A stretch of DNA of 58,579 bases from Pannonibacter indicus (GCF_001418225.1 NZ_LIPT01000018.1:1-58579); one strand, 5' to 3'; shown: positions 37,699-47,558, counted from the first letter of the stretch. Numbers and translations: made by a program. Notes: generated from the letters alone by a model not told the origin.

Positions 37699-38781
37699 AT
37701 GTCCACCTCACAGATGGTTTCACCCCTTGCCCAGACCCCGCAGATGGCCGCACGCCACCGCACCCAGATCCGCATCTGGCTCTATGGCATCTGCCTTCTG
37801 ATCCTCGCCATGGTCGTTGTCGGCGGTGCCACACGGCTGACCGAGTCGGGCCTGTCGATCACCGAATGGAAGCCCATTCATGGCATGATCCCGCCGCTCA
37901 GCGAAGCGGAATGGCTGGAGGAATTCGACAAGTACCGGCAGATTCCCCAGTATCAGCTCATCAACAAGGGGATGAGCCTTGAGGAGTTCCAGTTCATCTT
38001 CTGGTGGGAATGGGCGCACAGGCAGCTGGGCCGCTTCATCGGCGTGGCCTTTGCGCTGCCGCTGGTGTTCTTCTGGGCCACGGGGCGCATCGAGGGCTGG
38101 CTGAAGCCCTGGCTGGTGCTGGGTCTTGCGCTCGGCGGGCTGCAGGGCGCCGTAGGCTGGTGGATGGTTGCCTCCGGCCTCGTTGAGCGCACGGATGTGA
38201 GCCAGTACCGGCTCGCTACTCATCTCACGCTCGCCTGTATCATCTTCGCCTATATCTTCTGGCTGGCCCGAAGGCTCGCGCCGCATGCGGAAGCCACGCC
38301 TGACGATGGACGGAAGCTCGCCCGCTTCGGGCGCTTTGTCATCTGCCTTGTCTTCCTGCAGATCTTCCTCGGCGGCCTCGTTGCCGGACTGAATGCGGGC
38401 CTCACCTTCAACACCTGGCCGCTGATGGACGGGCAGATCATTCCGGCGGGCCTGCTTGCCATGGACCCGGCATGGCGGAACTTCTTTGAAAACGTCATGA
38501 CCGTGCAGTTCCAGCACCGTCTGGGCGCCTATGTGCTGGTGCTGGCCGTGGCGGCGCTTGTGGTCATGACGCTGCGCACCAATGCCCACAAGGGGCTGCG
38601 GCGAACCGCATTTGTCCTTGCGGGCGCCGTGCTTCTGCAAGCCGCAATCGGCATCGCAACGCTGCTGCTGCACGTGAAGCTTGACGTGGCGCTGACCCAT
38701 CAGGCCATGGCAGTGATCGTGCTGGGCCTTTCGGTGGAATATCTCGTCCGCCTGAAGGGCGAGGCACCGGTCCGCAGTTGA
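37699..38781 (+). CDS. ctaA: Haem A synthase (COX15/CtaA type)
   Basis: A 360-residue membrane protein with eight helices that oxidises haem O to haem A for aa3-type cytochrome oxidase. Conserved elements are GGATRLTESGLSITEWKPI, the His in FWWEWAHRQLGRFIG, ATHLTLA, TVQFQHRLGAY and ALTHQAMAV, which provide the haem ligands. The ATG at 37699 has GGAAGG upstream. This is the longer type found in alphaproteobacteria and mitochondria. It ends at a terminator shared with metY. Confidence 0.95.
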   Translation: MSTSQMVSPLAQTPQMAARHRTQIRIWLYGICLLILAMVVVGGATRLTESGLSITEWKPIHGMIPPLSEAEWLEEFDKYRQIPQYQLINKGMSLEEFQFIFWWEWAHRQLGRFIGVAFALPLVFFWATGRIEGWLKPWLVLGLALGGLQGAVGWWMVASGLVERTDVSQYRLATHLTLACIIFAYIFWLARRLAPHAEATPDDGRKLARFGRFVICLVFLQIFLGGLVAGLNAGLTFNTWPLMDGQIIPAGLLAMDPAWRNFFENVMTVQFQHRLGAYVLVLAVAALVVMTLRTNAHKGLRRTAFVLAGAVLLQAAIGIATLLLHVKLDVALTHQAMAVIVLGLSVEYLVRLKGEAPVRS

Positions 38782-38861
38782 ATCAGTTTGTTTGAATCAG
38801 GGTGCGAAGCAGCTGAATCAGCTCCGCACCTTTTCCACCCAGGTGATTCTTTTCAAAAACA

Positions 38862-38893
38862 AAAACCCCGCCGGAGCGATCCGGCGGGGTTTT
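38862..38893. terminator. Bidirectional terminator between ctaA and metY
   Basis: AAAACCCCGCCGGA (38862-38875) and TCCGGCGGGGTTTT (38880-38893) form a perfect 14-bp stem with loop GCGA. It has A- and T-runs on the two sides and so serves both converging genes. Confidence 0.95.
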
Positions 38894-38920
38894 CACTTTG
38901 TGCTGTAACCAGCCTAAAGA

Positions 38921-40210
38921 TCAGCCCGGCAGCTTGGCGAGGGCCTGTTCGAGGTCGGCGATGATGTCGTTTGCGTCCTCAAGGCCGATGGACAGGCGCA
39001 CCACATCCGGGCCGGCGCCGGCGCGGGTCTTCTGCTCGTCGGAAAGCTGGCGGTGGGTGGTGGAGGCCGGGTGGATGATCAGGCTGCGGGTGTCGCCGAT
39101 GTTGGCAAGGTGCGAGAACAGCTCCACGCCCGACACAAGGGCAACGCCCGCGTCATAGCCGCCCTTGACGCCGAAGGTGAACACGGCGCCTGCGCCCTTC
39201 GGGCAGTATTTCTGCTGCAGCGCATGGCCCGCATCGCCCGGCAGGGCGGCATAGGACACCCAGGCCACCTTCGGATGGTTCGACAGGAATTCGGCGACCT
39301 TCAGCGCATTGTCGCAGTGGCGCTGCATGCGCAGCGGCAGGGTCTCGATGCCGGTCAGGATCATGAAGGCGTTGAAGGGCGAGATGGCGGGGCCTAGGTC
39401 ACGCAGACCGAGCACGCGGCAGGCAATGGCGAAGGCGAAATTGCCGAAGGTCTCGTGCAGCACCATGCCCTGATATTCCGGGCGCGGCGTGGAGAGCATC
39501 GGATAGCGGCCGCTCGCCGACCAGTTGAACGTGCCCGCATCGACGATGACGCCGCCCATGGAGTTGCCGTGGCCGCCCATGAACTTGGTCAGCGAATGCA
39601 GCACCACATCCGCGCCATGCTCGATCGGGCGGCAGAGATAGGGGGTCGCCAGCGTGTTGTCGACGATGAGCGGCACGCCCTTCTTCTTGGCAATGGCCGA
39701 GATGCCTGCAATGTCGGTGACGATGCCGCCTGGATTTGCAAGGCTCTCGATGAAGATGGCCTTGGTGGTCTCATCAACGGCGGCCTCGAAGGCGGCCAGA
39801 TCCGACGGGTCGGCCCAGATGACGTTCCAGCCGAAGCTCTTGAACGAGTGGTTGAGCTGGTTGATCGAGCCGCCATAGAGTTTGGTGGAGGCAACGATGC
39901 TGTCGCCCGGCGTCATCAGCGTGTGGAAGGCGAGAAGCTGGGCCGCATGGCCGGAAGCCACGGCCAGCGCTGCGGTGCCGCCCTCAAGCGCTGCGACGCG
40001 CTCTTCCAGAACGGCGGTCGTCGGGTTGGTGATGCGGGTGTAGATGTTGCCGAAGGCCTGAAGGCCGAAGAGCGAGGCGGCGTGGTCCACATCGTTGAAG
40101 ACGAAAGAGGCCGTCTGATAGATCGGTGTCACGCGCGCGCCGGTGGCCGGATCGGGCTGCGCGCCCGCGTGAATGGCCAGCGTCGAGAAACCGGGTGTTC
40201 CTGCAGTCAT
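38921..40210 (-). CDS. metY: O-acetylhomoserine aminocarboxypropyltransferase (sulfhydrylase)
   Basis: A 429-residue PLP enzyme of the Cys/Met metabolism family that makes homocysteine from O-acetylhomoserine and sulphide. The PLP lysine is K209 in [37 protein letters not shown] and the C-terminal [12 protein letters not shown] are typical. The ATG at 40210 is preceded by GGGAGGATGG. The 184-base leader has a strong hairpin but no SAM-II riboswitch that I can recognise. Confidence 0.94.
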   Translation of the reverse strand: MTAGTPGFSTLAIHAGAQPDPATGARVTPIYQTASFVFNDVDHAASLFGLQAFGNIYTRITNPTTAVLEERVAALEGGTAALAVASGHAAQLLAFHTLMTPGDSIVASTKLYGGSINQLNHSFKSFGWNVIWADPSDLAAFEAAVDETTKAIFIESLANPGGIVTDIAGISAIAKKKGVPLIVDNTLATPYLCRPIEHGADVVLHSLTKFMGGHGNSMGGVIVDAGTFNWSASGRYPMLSTPRPEYQGMVLHETFGNFAFAIACRVLGLRDLGPAISPFNAFMILTGIETLPLRMQRHCDNALKVAEFLSNHPKVAWVSYAALPGDAGHALQQKYCPKGAGAVFTFGVKGGYDAGVALVSGVELFSHLANIGDTRSLIIHPASTTHRQLSDEQKTRAGAGPDVVRLSIGLEDANDIIADLEQALAKLPG

Positions 40211-40259
40211 TCCATCCTCCCAGGATATTATGCGGTTCGCCTTCACGGGAAGGCACGAT

Positions 40260-40284
40260 CCGGCGCTGAGTGTGCCCGCGCCGG
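40260..40284 (-). promoter_or_regulatory. Hairpin in the metY leader
   Basis: CCGGCGC (40260-40266) and GCGCCGG (40278-40284) form a perfect 7-bp stem with an 11-base loop, about 50 bases before the metY start codon. It may be a leader structure or the terminator of hisI, which is on the same strand upstream. There is no T-run. Confidence 0.35.
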
Positions 40285-40394
40285 AGCAGAAGGTCAAAGA
40301 CGGGATTTGCGGGGCAAGTGCCCGCCGGAGAAAGGATTTGCGCGGGGGCCGGAAAAGCCCCTGCGTCAGCTTCCATGCGCGTGCCTTGCGCAAT

Positions 40395-40871
40395 CTATCC
40401 GTGATTATGCCCGCAGCCGGAGTGGCCGTAGACATCGGCAGGATCATAGACCTTGTGGTCTTCCATCAGGCGCAGGGAGACCGAGCCATCCTCATGGCGG
40501 GTGAGGGCACGATGGAAGCAGGAGCGGTAGCCGGTGTGGCAGGTGGCGCCGTTGCCTTCCACATCCACGATCAGCCAGATGGCGTCCTGATCGCAATCGG
40601 TGCGGATTTCCCGCACCTTCTGCACCTGGCCCGAGGTGCCGCCCTTCTTCCAGTACTCCTGCCGCGAGCGGCTCCAGTACCAGGCTTCGCCCGTGTCAAT
40701 TGTCCGGCGCAGGCTTTCGGCATTCATGTAGCCGACCATAAGCAGATCGCCGCGCGTGGCATCTGTTACCACGGCGGCGATCAGGCCGTTTTCGTCAAAT
40801 TTGGGCTGGAACGACAGACCGTTCTCAACGTCGCTCTTCGATCCGCGCGGATCAAATCCGGTCTTGCTCAC
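40395..40871 (-). CDS. hisI: Phosphoribosyl-AMP cyclohydrolase
   Basis: A 158-residue enzyme opening the adenine ring of phosphoribosyl-AMP in histidine synthesis. The metal motifs are seen: DCDQDAIWLIVDVEGNGATC and HTGYRSCF. The longer C-terminus ends GHSGCGHNHG, a His-rich tail that could bind metal. The start is GTG at 40871 with CGGAGAG upstream. It stands alone without the HisE domain, 28 bases after folE on the same strand. Confidence 0.95.
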   Translation of the reverse strand: MSKTGFDPRGSKSDVENGLSFQPKFDENGLIAAVVTDATRGDLLMVGYMNAESLRRTIDTGEAWYWSRSRQEYWKKGGTSGQVQKVREIRTDCDQDAIWLIVDVEGNGATCHTGYRSCFHRALTRHEDGSVSLRLMEDHKVYDPADVYGHSGCGHNHG

Positions 40872-40899
40872 GTCTACTCTCCGCCGGGGTGGGCGGAGA

Positions 40900-41535
40900 T
40901 TAACGGTCTCCGCCGCGAATGAAGGTCATGAAGCGGGCCTGTTCGGCCGGATCGTCCTGGAACACACCGGTGAACTGGGTCGTGATCGTGGACACGCCCG
41001 CCTTCTGCACGCCGCGCATGGTCATGCACTGATGCTCGGCTTCGAGCATCACCGCGATGCCGCGCGGCGCCAGATGCTCGTCAATGGAGGAGACGATCTG
41101 CGAGGTCAAGTTTTCCTGCGTCTGAAGCCGGTTGGCATAGATATCGACGACACGGGCGAGCTTTGAAAGGCCGACCACACCGCCGGACGGGTAGTAGGCG
41201 ATATAGGCCTTGCCGATGAACGGCAGCATGTGATGCTCGCAATGGGAATGGAACGGGATGCCCCGGACCATGATCATGTCCTCATAGCCGCCCACATCCT
41301 CAAAGGTGCGCTCCAGATGCGCCTTCGGGTCTTCGGCATAGCCGCTGTAGAGTTCGGCAAAGGATTTCACGACGCGCTTGGGCGTATCGAGCAGGCCCTC
41401 GCGCTCCGGATCCTCGCCGATATAGGCAAGGAGGGTACGGACAGCGGCCTCGGCTTGCTCGCGGCTCGGACGCGCAATCTCGTGCGGTGCGCGGCGTGGG
41501 GCCTTTTCGTCAGCAGGCTTCAAGATGGCGTCCAT
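40900..41535 (-). CDS. folE: GTP cyclohydrolase I
   Basis: A 211-residue enzyme turning GTP into dihydroneopterin triphosphate, the first step of folate synthesis. The zinc site is visible in the Cys/His of [11 protein letters not shown] and the Cys of [32 protein letters not shown] is the family signature. Length is typical. It is followed by hisI on the same strand and is divergent from the NifU-like gene. Confidence 0.96.
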   Translation of the reverse strand: MDAILKPADEKAPRRAPHEIARPSREQAEAAVRTLLAYIGEDPEREGLLDTPKRVVKSFAELYSGYAEDPKAHLERTFEDVGGYEDMIMVRGIPFHSHCEHHMLPFIGKAYIAYYPSGGVVGLSKLARVVDIYANRLQTQENLTSQIVSSIDEHLAPRGIAVMLEAEHQCMTMRGVQKAGVSTITTQFTGVFQDDPAEQARFMTFIRGGDR

Positions 41536-41804
41536 TGGTTTGGTCCTTGAGACAGTGGATGAACAGCCAATCTTACGTTGCCTTGACTGCTCCGGATCAC
41601 GGCAGGGGAAACTTGCCGCAAACCTCTCACACCTGCTCCTGCAGCTTCAGCCGGGGCTGAACAGAAGCAAGTCTTGCTCTATATAGGAAGAAGACCCGCG
41701 CCGCAAAGCGCCCAGTGGTCCGATTCCGTCTTTGCTGTCACCTGTCTTCCGTGGCCGGGTGCCGGCAGCAAGGCCCGGACCGCTGTCATGAGGATATGGC
41801 ACGC

Positions 41805-42245
41805 ATGCTTGACGACATCTACAACACCCGCATCCTTGAGCTGGCGGGCAATATTCCGCACCTTGGGCGGCTGGCTTCGCCCGATGCCAGCGCCAAGGCA
41901 CATTCCCGGCTCTGCGGCTCGACCGTGATCATCGATCTGGTGGTGCGCGATGGCAAGGTGAGCGAGTTCGGCCATGACGTGAAGGCCTGTGCCCTCGGTC
42001 AGGCCGCGTCCTCGCTGATGGCCCGGCACATCATCGGCTGCACGCCGCAGGAGCTGCGGGAGCTGCGCCGCACGGTCACGGCCATGCTGAAGGAAAACGG
42101 CCCGCCGCCGGAAGGCAAGTTCGCGGAGTTCCGCTTTCTGGAGCCGGTGCGCGATTACAAGGCCCGCCATGCCTCCACCCTGCTGACTTTTGATGCCGTT
42201 GTGGACGCGCTCGACCAGATCGAGGCAAAGGCGCCTGCGGCCTGA
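41805..42245 (+). CDS. NifU-N/IscU-like iron-sulphur scaffold protein
   Basis: A 146-residue protein with the NifU N-terminal (IscU-like) fold: LDDIYNTRILELAGNIPHLG, AHSRLCGSTVIIDLVVRDGK, DVKACALGQAASSLMARHII. Cysteines in RLCGST and KACALGQ match two of the three cluster ligands; the third is in IIGCTPQE. It probably serves as a cluster scaffold or carrier. I chose MLDDIYN at 41805; an ATG three codons earlier (41796) has poor spacing to the AGGA. The divergent gap to folE (41536-41804) contains one palindrome (41646-41661) and no gene. Confidence 0.85.
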   Translation: MLDDIYNTRILELAGNIPHLGRLASPDASAKAHSRLCGSTVIIDLVVRDGKVSEFGHDVKACALGQAASSLMARHIIGCTPQELRELRRTVTAMLKENGPPPEGKFAEFRFLEPVRDYKARHASTLLTFDAVVDALDQIEAKAPAA

Positions 42246-42270
42246 GCAGGCAGGGCCTGGAGGTTGTTTG

Positions 42271-42657
42271 ATGTGCGGTGAGTGCGGCAAGAATAGCGCC
42301 AGAGGGGAGATGAGGGGTGAACCAGAATGCCCACTGCCGCCACGCCGCCTGTCTCCGGCGGCCCATGCGGCTCTAGGGGTGATCTGGGTCTACCGCCACT
42401 CGCTGTCTCTGGTCATGGGGCGCGGCTGCCGCTATGCACCGACCTGTTCCGACTACACCAGTCAGGCCATCCGCCGTTTCGGCTTCTGGGGCGGCGGCTG
42501 GCTCGGCCTCTCCCGCATCCTGCGCTGCAATCCGCTGGGAGCCTCCGGCTATGACCCCGTGCCGGAAACGCTGAACCCTGCCGCCCGCTGGTATCTTCCC
42601 TGGCGCTATGGCCGCTGGTCCGGCAAACATATTCCGCAAAACCAGCGCTGGCGGTAA
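42271..42657 (+). CDS. yidD: Membrane protein insertion efficiency factor YidD
   Basis: A 128-residue small protein with the YidD core GRGCRYAPTCSDYTSQAIRR and LSRILRCNPLGASGYDPVPE; its conserved Cys residues are present. YidD assists YidC-dependent insertion of membrane proteins. The N-terminus is about 40 residues longer than in E. coli and carries an extra CGEC (MCGECGKN). GGAGG stands eight bases before the ATG at 42271. It is away from the usual rpmH-rnpA-yidC cluster and follows the NifU-like gene by 25 bases. Confidence 0.9.
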   Translation: MCGECGKNSARGEMRGEPECPLPPRRLSPAAHAALGVIWVYRHSLSLVMGRGCRYAPTCSDYTSQAIRRFGFWGGGWLGLSRILRCNPLGASGYDPVPETLNPAARWYLPWRYGRWSGKHIPQNQRWR

Positions 42658-42777
42658 TCAACCGGAAGCTGGCGGACTGTAACGGTTGCCGCCCCGGTTC
42701 AAATCCCTTATTCAGGCCCAGCCGCAAAACACAAAAGCTTACCTGCCTCGTCTGCAGGAGTGAGCAGGAGATGACTG

Positions 42778-44760
42778 ATGATCAATCTGACTTTCCCCGA
42801 CAATTCCGTGCGCTCCTATGAGGCCGGCACTACTGGTGCGGCCGTTGCCGAGGGCATTTCCAAGTCGCTGGCCAAGAAGGCCGTGGCGATGATCCTTGAT
42901 GGCGAGCTGCGTGATCTTTCCGATGCCATCACTGCCGATGCGCGCATCGAGATAGTGACCCGCGAGGACCCGCGCGCCCTGGAACTGATCCGCCACGATG
43001 CGGCCCATGTGATGGCCGAGGCGGTGCAGGAACTCTGGCCGGGGACGCAGGTCACCATCGGCCCGGTGATCGAGAACGGCTTCTACTACGACTTCAAGCG
43101 CGTCCATCCGGACACCCGCGAGGACTGGCCCTTCACGCCCGAAGACCTGCCGGTCATCGAGAAGAAGATGCGCGAGATCATCGCGCGCGGGGCGGCCTTC
43201 ACCAAGGAAATCTGGTCCCGCGAGGAAGCCAGGCGCTACTTTGCCGCCAAGGGCGAGACCTACAAGGTCGAGCTGGTGGATGCGATCCCCGAAGGCCAGG
43301 ACCTGAAGATCTACAAGCAGGGCCAGTGGCTGGACCTCTGCCGTGGCCCGCACATGGCCTCCACCCGCCAGATCGGCGACGCCTTCAAGCTGATGAAGGT
43401 AGCCGGTGCCTACTGGCGCGGTGACAGTAACAACGAGATGCTGACCCGCATCTACGCCACTGCATGGGCGAACGAGGCCGATCTGAAGGCCTATCTGCAC
43501 ATGCTGGAAGAGGCGGAGAAGCGTGACCACCGCAAGCTCGGCCGCGAGATGGACCTGTTCCACTTCCAGGAAGAAGGCCCGGGCGTCGTGTTCTGGCATG
43601 CCAAGGGATGGAGCCTGTTCCAGAGCCTTGTCTCCTACATGCGCCGCCGCCTGGCCGGCGACTACGATGAGGTGAATGCGCCGCAGGTGCTCGACACCTC
43701 GCTTTGGGAGACCTCCGGCCACTGGGGCTGGTACAAGGAGAACATGTTCTCCGTGCAGTGTGCCGATCCGGAAGCAGAGGACGAGCGCATCTTCGCGCTG
43801 AAGCCGATGAACTGCCCCGGTCACGTGCAGATCTTCAAGCACGGGCTGAAGAGCTATCGCGACCTGCCGCTGCGCATGGCGGAATTCGGCGTGGTGCACC
43901 GCTACGAGCCTTCGGGCGCCATGCACGGGCTGATGCGCGTGCGCGGCTTCACGCAGGACGATGCCCACATCTTCTGCACCGAAGAGCAGATGGCGGCCGA
44001 ATGCCTCAAGATTAACGACCTGATCCTGTCGGTCTATGAGGATTTCGGCTTCAATGAGATCGTCGTCAAGCTCTCCACCCGCCCGGAAAAGCGCGTCGGT
44101 TCGGACGAGCTGTGGGATCACGCCGAAGAGGTGATGACCCGCGTTCTCAAGCAGATCGAGGAGCAGTCCGGCGGACGCATCAAGACCGGAATCCTGCCGG
44201 GCGAGGGCGCCTTCTACGGTCCGAAGTTCGAATACACGCTGAAGGATGCTATCGGCCGTGAGTGGCAGTGCGGCACCACGCAGGTGGACTTCAACCTGCC
44301 GGAACGCTTCGGTGCCTTCTACGTGGACAAGGACGGCGAGAAGAAGACGCCGGTGATGATCCACCGCGCCATCTGCGGCTCGATGGAGCGCTTCCTCGGC
44401 ATACTCATCGAGAACTTCGCCGGTCACTTCCCGCTGTGGCTCGCGCCCAAGCAGGTGGTTGTCGCCACCATCACCTCGGATGCGGATGATTATGCCCGCG
44501 AGGTGTATGCGGCGCTGGGCAAGGCAGGCATCCGGGCTGATCTCGACCTGCGCAACGAGAAGATCAACTACAAGGTCCGCGAGCATTCGCTGGCCAAGGT
44601 GCCGGTCATTCTCGTTTGCGGCAAGCGTGAGTCGGAAGAGCGCACGGTCAACGTCCGCCGCCTCGGTTCGCAGAACCAGACGCCGATGAGCCTTGACGAG
44701 GCACTTGCTGCCTTTGTCGAGGAAGCCGTGGCGCCTGACCTGAAGCGCGCCCGCAGCTGA
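42778..44760 (+). CDS. thrS: Threonyl-tRNA synthetase
   Basis: A 660-residue class II synthetase. It has the N-terminal TGS domain ([20 protein letters not shown]), the editing domain ([20 protein letters not shown]), the catalytic core with zinc ligands ([58 protein letters not shown]) and the C-terminal anticodon-binding domain ([20 protein letters not shown]). AGCAGGAG precedes the ATG. No T-box is expected or seen. A strong terminator follows. Confidence 0.97.
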   Translation: MINLTFPDNSVRSYEAGTTGAAVAEGISKSLAKKAVAMILDGELRDLSDAITADARIEIVTREDPRALELIRHDAAHVMAEAVQELWPGTQVTIGPVIENGFYYDFKRVHPDTREDWPFTPEDLPVIEKKMREIIARGAAFTKEIWSREEARRYFAAKGETYKVELVDAIPEGQDLKIYKQGQWLDLCRGPHMASTRQIGDAFKLMKVAGAYWRGDSNNEMLTRIYATAWANEADLKAYLHMLEEAEKRDHRKLGREMDLFHFQEEGPGVVFWHAKGWSLFQSLVSYMRRRLAGDYDEVNAPQVLDTSLWETSGHWGWYKENMFSVQCADPEAEDERIFALKPMNCPGHVQIFKHGLKSYRDLPLRMAEFGVVHRYEPSGAMHGLMRVRGFTQDDAHIFCTEEQMAAECLKINDLILSVYEDFGFNEIVVKLSTRPEKRVGSDELWDHAEEVMTRVLKQIEEQSGGRIKTGILPGEGAFYGPKFEYTLKDAIGREWQCGTTQVDFNLPERFGAFYVDKDGEKKTPVMIHRAICGSMERFLGILIENFAGHFPLWLAPKQVVVATITSDADDYAREVYAALGKAGIRADLDLRNEKINYKVREHSLAKVPVILVCGKRESEERTVNVRRLGSQNQTPMSLDEALAAFVEEAVAPDLKRARS

Positions 44761-44787
44761 GCGCTGCAGCGTACGGGCTGACATGAA

Positions 44788-44823
44788 AAAAGACCGCCGT
44801 GGCGCAAGCTGCGGCGGTCTTTT
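44788..44823. terminator. Bidirectional terminator between thrS and the exported repeat protein gene
   Basis: AAAAGACCGCCG-like arm (44788-44799) and its complement (44812-44823) give a 12-bp stem with a 12-base loop. A-runs and T-runs stand on either side. Confidence 0.9.
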
Positions 44824-44845
44824 CATATGTGTCGAAGTGCGCCTG

Positions 44846-46018
44846 TCAGTTCTGCGGCAGCTGGCTGACGTTGGAAGTTTCCGTGCGCGCCAGCACCTCG
44901 ACTTCCTCGTTCTCACCGGAGACGACCATGAAATTGCGGCTGTAGTTCACGCCATTGTTCCGGGCGACCACCTCATACTCGCCTGCCGCGAGGATGAAGG
45001 ACGGAAAGGCGCCGTTGCCTTCCACCACCGTGTCACCGCCGGGCGTGAGGATGGTCCAGGCCGTATTGGCAATCGCCTCGCCGCCCGGATCGTTGACGAG
45101 CTTGAGCGTCACACTGGCCGCATTCTGGAAAAGTGTCGCTGACGTCAGCTTGCCCGCTTCCACGGAGATATCTGCCCGCACGATGGCGTTCACATCGCCA
45201 TAGCGGCTGACCACATGATAGGTGCCCGCATTGAGGCGCACGATGGTCTCCGGCTTCACGCCGGACACGATGACCTCGCGCTCGCCGATGGCGTTGAAAT
45301 TCATGCCCAGAATGTCGAACCGCAGGTCATCTGGCGGCAGCGGATCATCCGGGCCAAGGGCTGCGTTCAGCTTTACGCCCCCCGCATTGAGCACCACGGT
45401 CTTGGAATAGACGCCGCGGCCGACGACAAGCCGGTTGGTGGCGCCCGCAAAGCCATAGGAGGTGTGGATGAGATAGGCGCCGGGATCGAGCCGGAACTCC
45501 GCATCCCCGCCCATGGCCGTTGCCACCAGTTCCAGTTCGCCACTGGCATTCGGGGTTTCGCCATAGACACGCCAGATGAGGCCATCGGAGATCTGCGCTG
45601 TTCCTTCCGTCAGCCGGGCAACCAGATAGACCGCGCCTTTTTCGAGGCCGGACTGGGTGCCATCGGTCAGCGTGTTTGACGGGGCATAGGGCACGAGAGC
45701 ATCGTTGAAGCGGCTGGCCGGGTCCTCCGGCGACAGAAGCGGCGGCGCCGCTGTGGCTCCCTGCAACTCGGACGGATCCGGCGAAGTGCCTTCCGCGGGG
45801 CCGGAACCATGCGGCTTGCCCAGAGGCGTGGGAGGGGAGAGCGGAGCCGAGAAAGCCGTGCCGGCATCCAGAGAGGGGGGGGGCTGGTCCGCAGGCGCAA
45901 CTGTGGCTTCCTGGGCCGCCGCCGCCGTCTGCATCACGAAAAGAGCCATAAGGGCTGCTGTCAGAGCACGCCTTGAAGCACGTGCCAGTCCTGCGCTGCG
46001 GTTATTTCCCGTCATCAT
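44846..46018 (-). CDS. Exported protein with three internal repeats, function unknown
   Basis: I do not recognise this 390-residue protein by name. It starts with a signal peptide ending near residue 35 (ALMALFVMQTAAAAQEA), then a Pro-rich stretch (about 40-90). The remainder reads as beta-sandwich-like repeats, each containing a LxAGxYxVxxxxG element: LDPGAYLIHTSYGFAGATNR, LNAGTYHVVSRYGDVNAIVR and LAAGEYEVVARNNGVNYSRN. The repeats resemble carboxypeptidase-regulatory-like or similar extracellular beta domains. Similar proteins occur in Rhizobiales without known role. It stands alone between two terminators or leaders, converging on thrS. Confidence 0.75.
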   Translation of the reverse strand: MMTGNNRSAGLARASRRALTAALMALFVMQTAAAAQEATVAPADQPPPSLDAGTAFSAPLSPPTPLGKPHGSGPAEGTSPDPSELQGATAAPPLLSPEDPASRFNDALVPYAPSNTLTDGTQSGLEKGAVYLVARLTEGTAQISDGLIWRVYGETPNASGELELVATAMGGDAEFRLDPGAYLIHTSYGFAGATNRLVVGRGVYSKTVVLNAGGVKLNAALGPDDPLPPDDLRFDILGMNFNAIGEREVIVSGVKPETIVRLNAGTYHVVSRYGDVNAIVRADISVEAGKLTSATLFQNAASVTLKLVNDPGGEAIANTAWTILTPGGDTVVEGNGAFPSFILAAGEYEVVARNNGVNYSRNFMVVSGENEEVEVLARTETSNVSQLPQN

Positions 46019-46245
46019 TTTTCCTGCGCCGGCCTTCTGCCACTCGCCGCGGATCTTCTGTCAGACCCGCCAAGGCCACTGGATGTTCAACGGCAGCACC
46101 AGCCATGGGCTGCCGCATCCGTTTCCATTTCGTTAATGGCCCGGAAAATCGGGCGAATTCAAGTCGCATGCAAGCCCGGTTGACAAGTGAGGTTAAAAGC
46201 TTACCACTTTCGCCAGGATTTTACCCCACCGTTTCAGAGGCTCCG

Positions 46246-46839
46246 ATGAGCGAATTTGCCAAGCCGCATCCACATGTTACCGACTTTTTACTGACCCGCC
46301 GGTCGCATCTGGCCATTACCCTGTCCGAGCCGGGCCCGGATGCGGAAACCTTGGAAAAGATCCTCACCATTGGTGCGCGCGTGCCCGATCACGGCAAGCT
46401 CGCGCCCTGGCGCTTTGTCGTCTACGCGGGGGAGGCGCGCAGCAGAATCGGTGAGCATCTGGCCGCGCTGGCCGAAAGCCGCAACGGGCCGCTCTCCGAA
46501 GCTCAGAGAACGCAGGAACTGAACCGCTTCATCCGCTCGGCAGTCGTGATCGGCGTTTTGAGCCGCGCTGCCGTTCATCCGAAGATCCCTGTGTGGGAAC
46601 AGGAGCTCTCGGCCGGTGCGGCTTGCATGAACATTCTCACGGCAGCCACGGCAGCCGGTTTCGGTGCGCAGTGGATCAGCGAATGGTACAGTTACGATGA
46701 CGAGGCGGCGCGCTATCTGGGCGCAGCCGAGGGTGAGCGGTTTGCCGGCTTCATCCACATCGGCACACCCACGCAGGCGCCGTTCGAGCGTCCGCGCCCG
46801 GAGCTTGCCAGCATCGTCACCCACTGGGCCGGGGAGTAA
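46246..46839 (+). CDS. Nitroreductase family flavoprotein
   Basis: A 197-residue FMN enzyme of the nitroreductase fold (RdxA/YdjA group). The FMN-binding stretch is LTRRSHLAITLSEPGPDAET, then GARVPDHGKLAPWRFVVYAG, and the C-terminal part has ILTAATAAGFGAQWISEWYS. The likely start is the ATG at 46246, with AGAGG six bases upstream; the frame runs open further upstream. Its substrate is unknown. The flavin reductase gene follows after four bases, so the two probably act or are made together. Confidence 0.88.
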   Translation: MSEFAKPHPHVTDFLLTRRSHLAITLSEPGPDAETLEKILTIGARVPDHGKLAPWRFVVYAGEARSRIGEHLAALAESRNGPLSEAQRTQELNRFIRSAVVIGVLSRAAVHPKIPVWEQELSAGAACMNILTAATAAGFGAQWISEWYSYDDEAARYLGAAEGERFAGFIHIGTPTQAPFERPRPELASIVTHWAGE

Positions 46840-46843
46840 GCCG

Positions 46844-47446
46844 TTGTTCTATGACACTGTTTCCAATGCTCACGGGCTGGTCTTCAACCCCTTCAAGGCC
46901 CTTGTCGCACCGCGGCCCATCGGCTGGATTTCGTCGCTGAGTGCAGAGGGCATGGCGAATCTCGCCCCCTACAGCTTCTTCAACGCCGTGGCTGATACAC
47001 CGCCGATCGTCATGTTCTCCTCCTCCGGCTGGAAGGACAGCGTGCGCAACATCGAGGCGACGGGCGAATTCGTCTGCAACATCGTCAGCTATGACCTGCG
47101 CGATGAGATGAATGCATCCTCTGCACCCGTTGGTCCCGATGTGTCCGAATTCGATCTGGCGGGCCTCGAGATGGCGCCTTCCAATCTGGTCAAGGTGCCG
47201 CGCGTGAAGAGGGCCAAGGCGGCGCTTGAGTGCCGGATGCTGCAGATCCAGCAACTGAAGGACCTCGATGGCAATGCGGTCCAGAACTACATGGTTCTGG
47301 GGCAGGTGACCGGCGTTCATATCGATGACAGCGTCATCGAGAATGGCCGCGTCGTGCCCTCGCGGCTGGAGCTGCTTTCCCGCCTTGGTTACAAGGATTA
47401 TGACGTCACCCGCGACGTTTTTGAGCTCACCCGCCCCAAAGGGTGA
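46844..47446 (+). CDS. Flavin reductase-like (FMN-binding split barrel) protein
   Basis: A 200-residue protein of the flavin reductase/FMN-binding split-barrel family: GLVFNPFKALVAPRPIGWIS, APYSFFNAVADTPPIVMFSS and ATGEFVCNIVSYDLRDEMNA. Such proteins reduce flavin or act on a flavin-linked substrate. I set the start at TTG 46844 because GGGGAG stands seven bases before it and the conserved part (FYDTVSNAHG) begins immediately; there is no ATG in that position. It is in an operon with the nitroreductase gene. Confidence 0.83.
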   Translation: MFYDTVSNAHGLVFNPFKALVAPRPIGWISSLSAEGMANLAPYSFFNAVADTPPIVMFSSSGWKDSVRNIEATGEFVCNIVSYDLRDEMNASSAPVGPDVSEFDLAGLEMAPSNLVKVPRVKRAKAALECRMLQIQQLKDLDGNAVQNYMVLGQVTGVHIDDSVIENGRVVPSRLELLSRLGYKDYDVTRDVFELTRPKG

Positions 47447-47558
47447 GTCGCTTTTGCCGGATCGCGGCGGCTTCAGGCTTTGCGATCCGGGTCCTTCCGG
47501 TGATTTATCGGTATATCTGTCAGGGCTTTCACCTGTTTTCCCGTTGAAAGTGGCACAC

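Noticed and set aside
40211-40394. SAM-II riboswitch before metY
   Set aside because: The conserved pseudoknot sequence elements are not present on reading the strand.
41646-41661. Palindrome TTCAGCCGGGGCTGAA between folE and the NifU-like gene as an operator
   Set aside because: It is real, but short, GC-rich and without match to a known regulator, so I do not claim a function.
42739-44916. 725-codon reverse-strand open frame
   Set aside because: Antisense to thrS, which is unmistakable.
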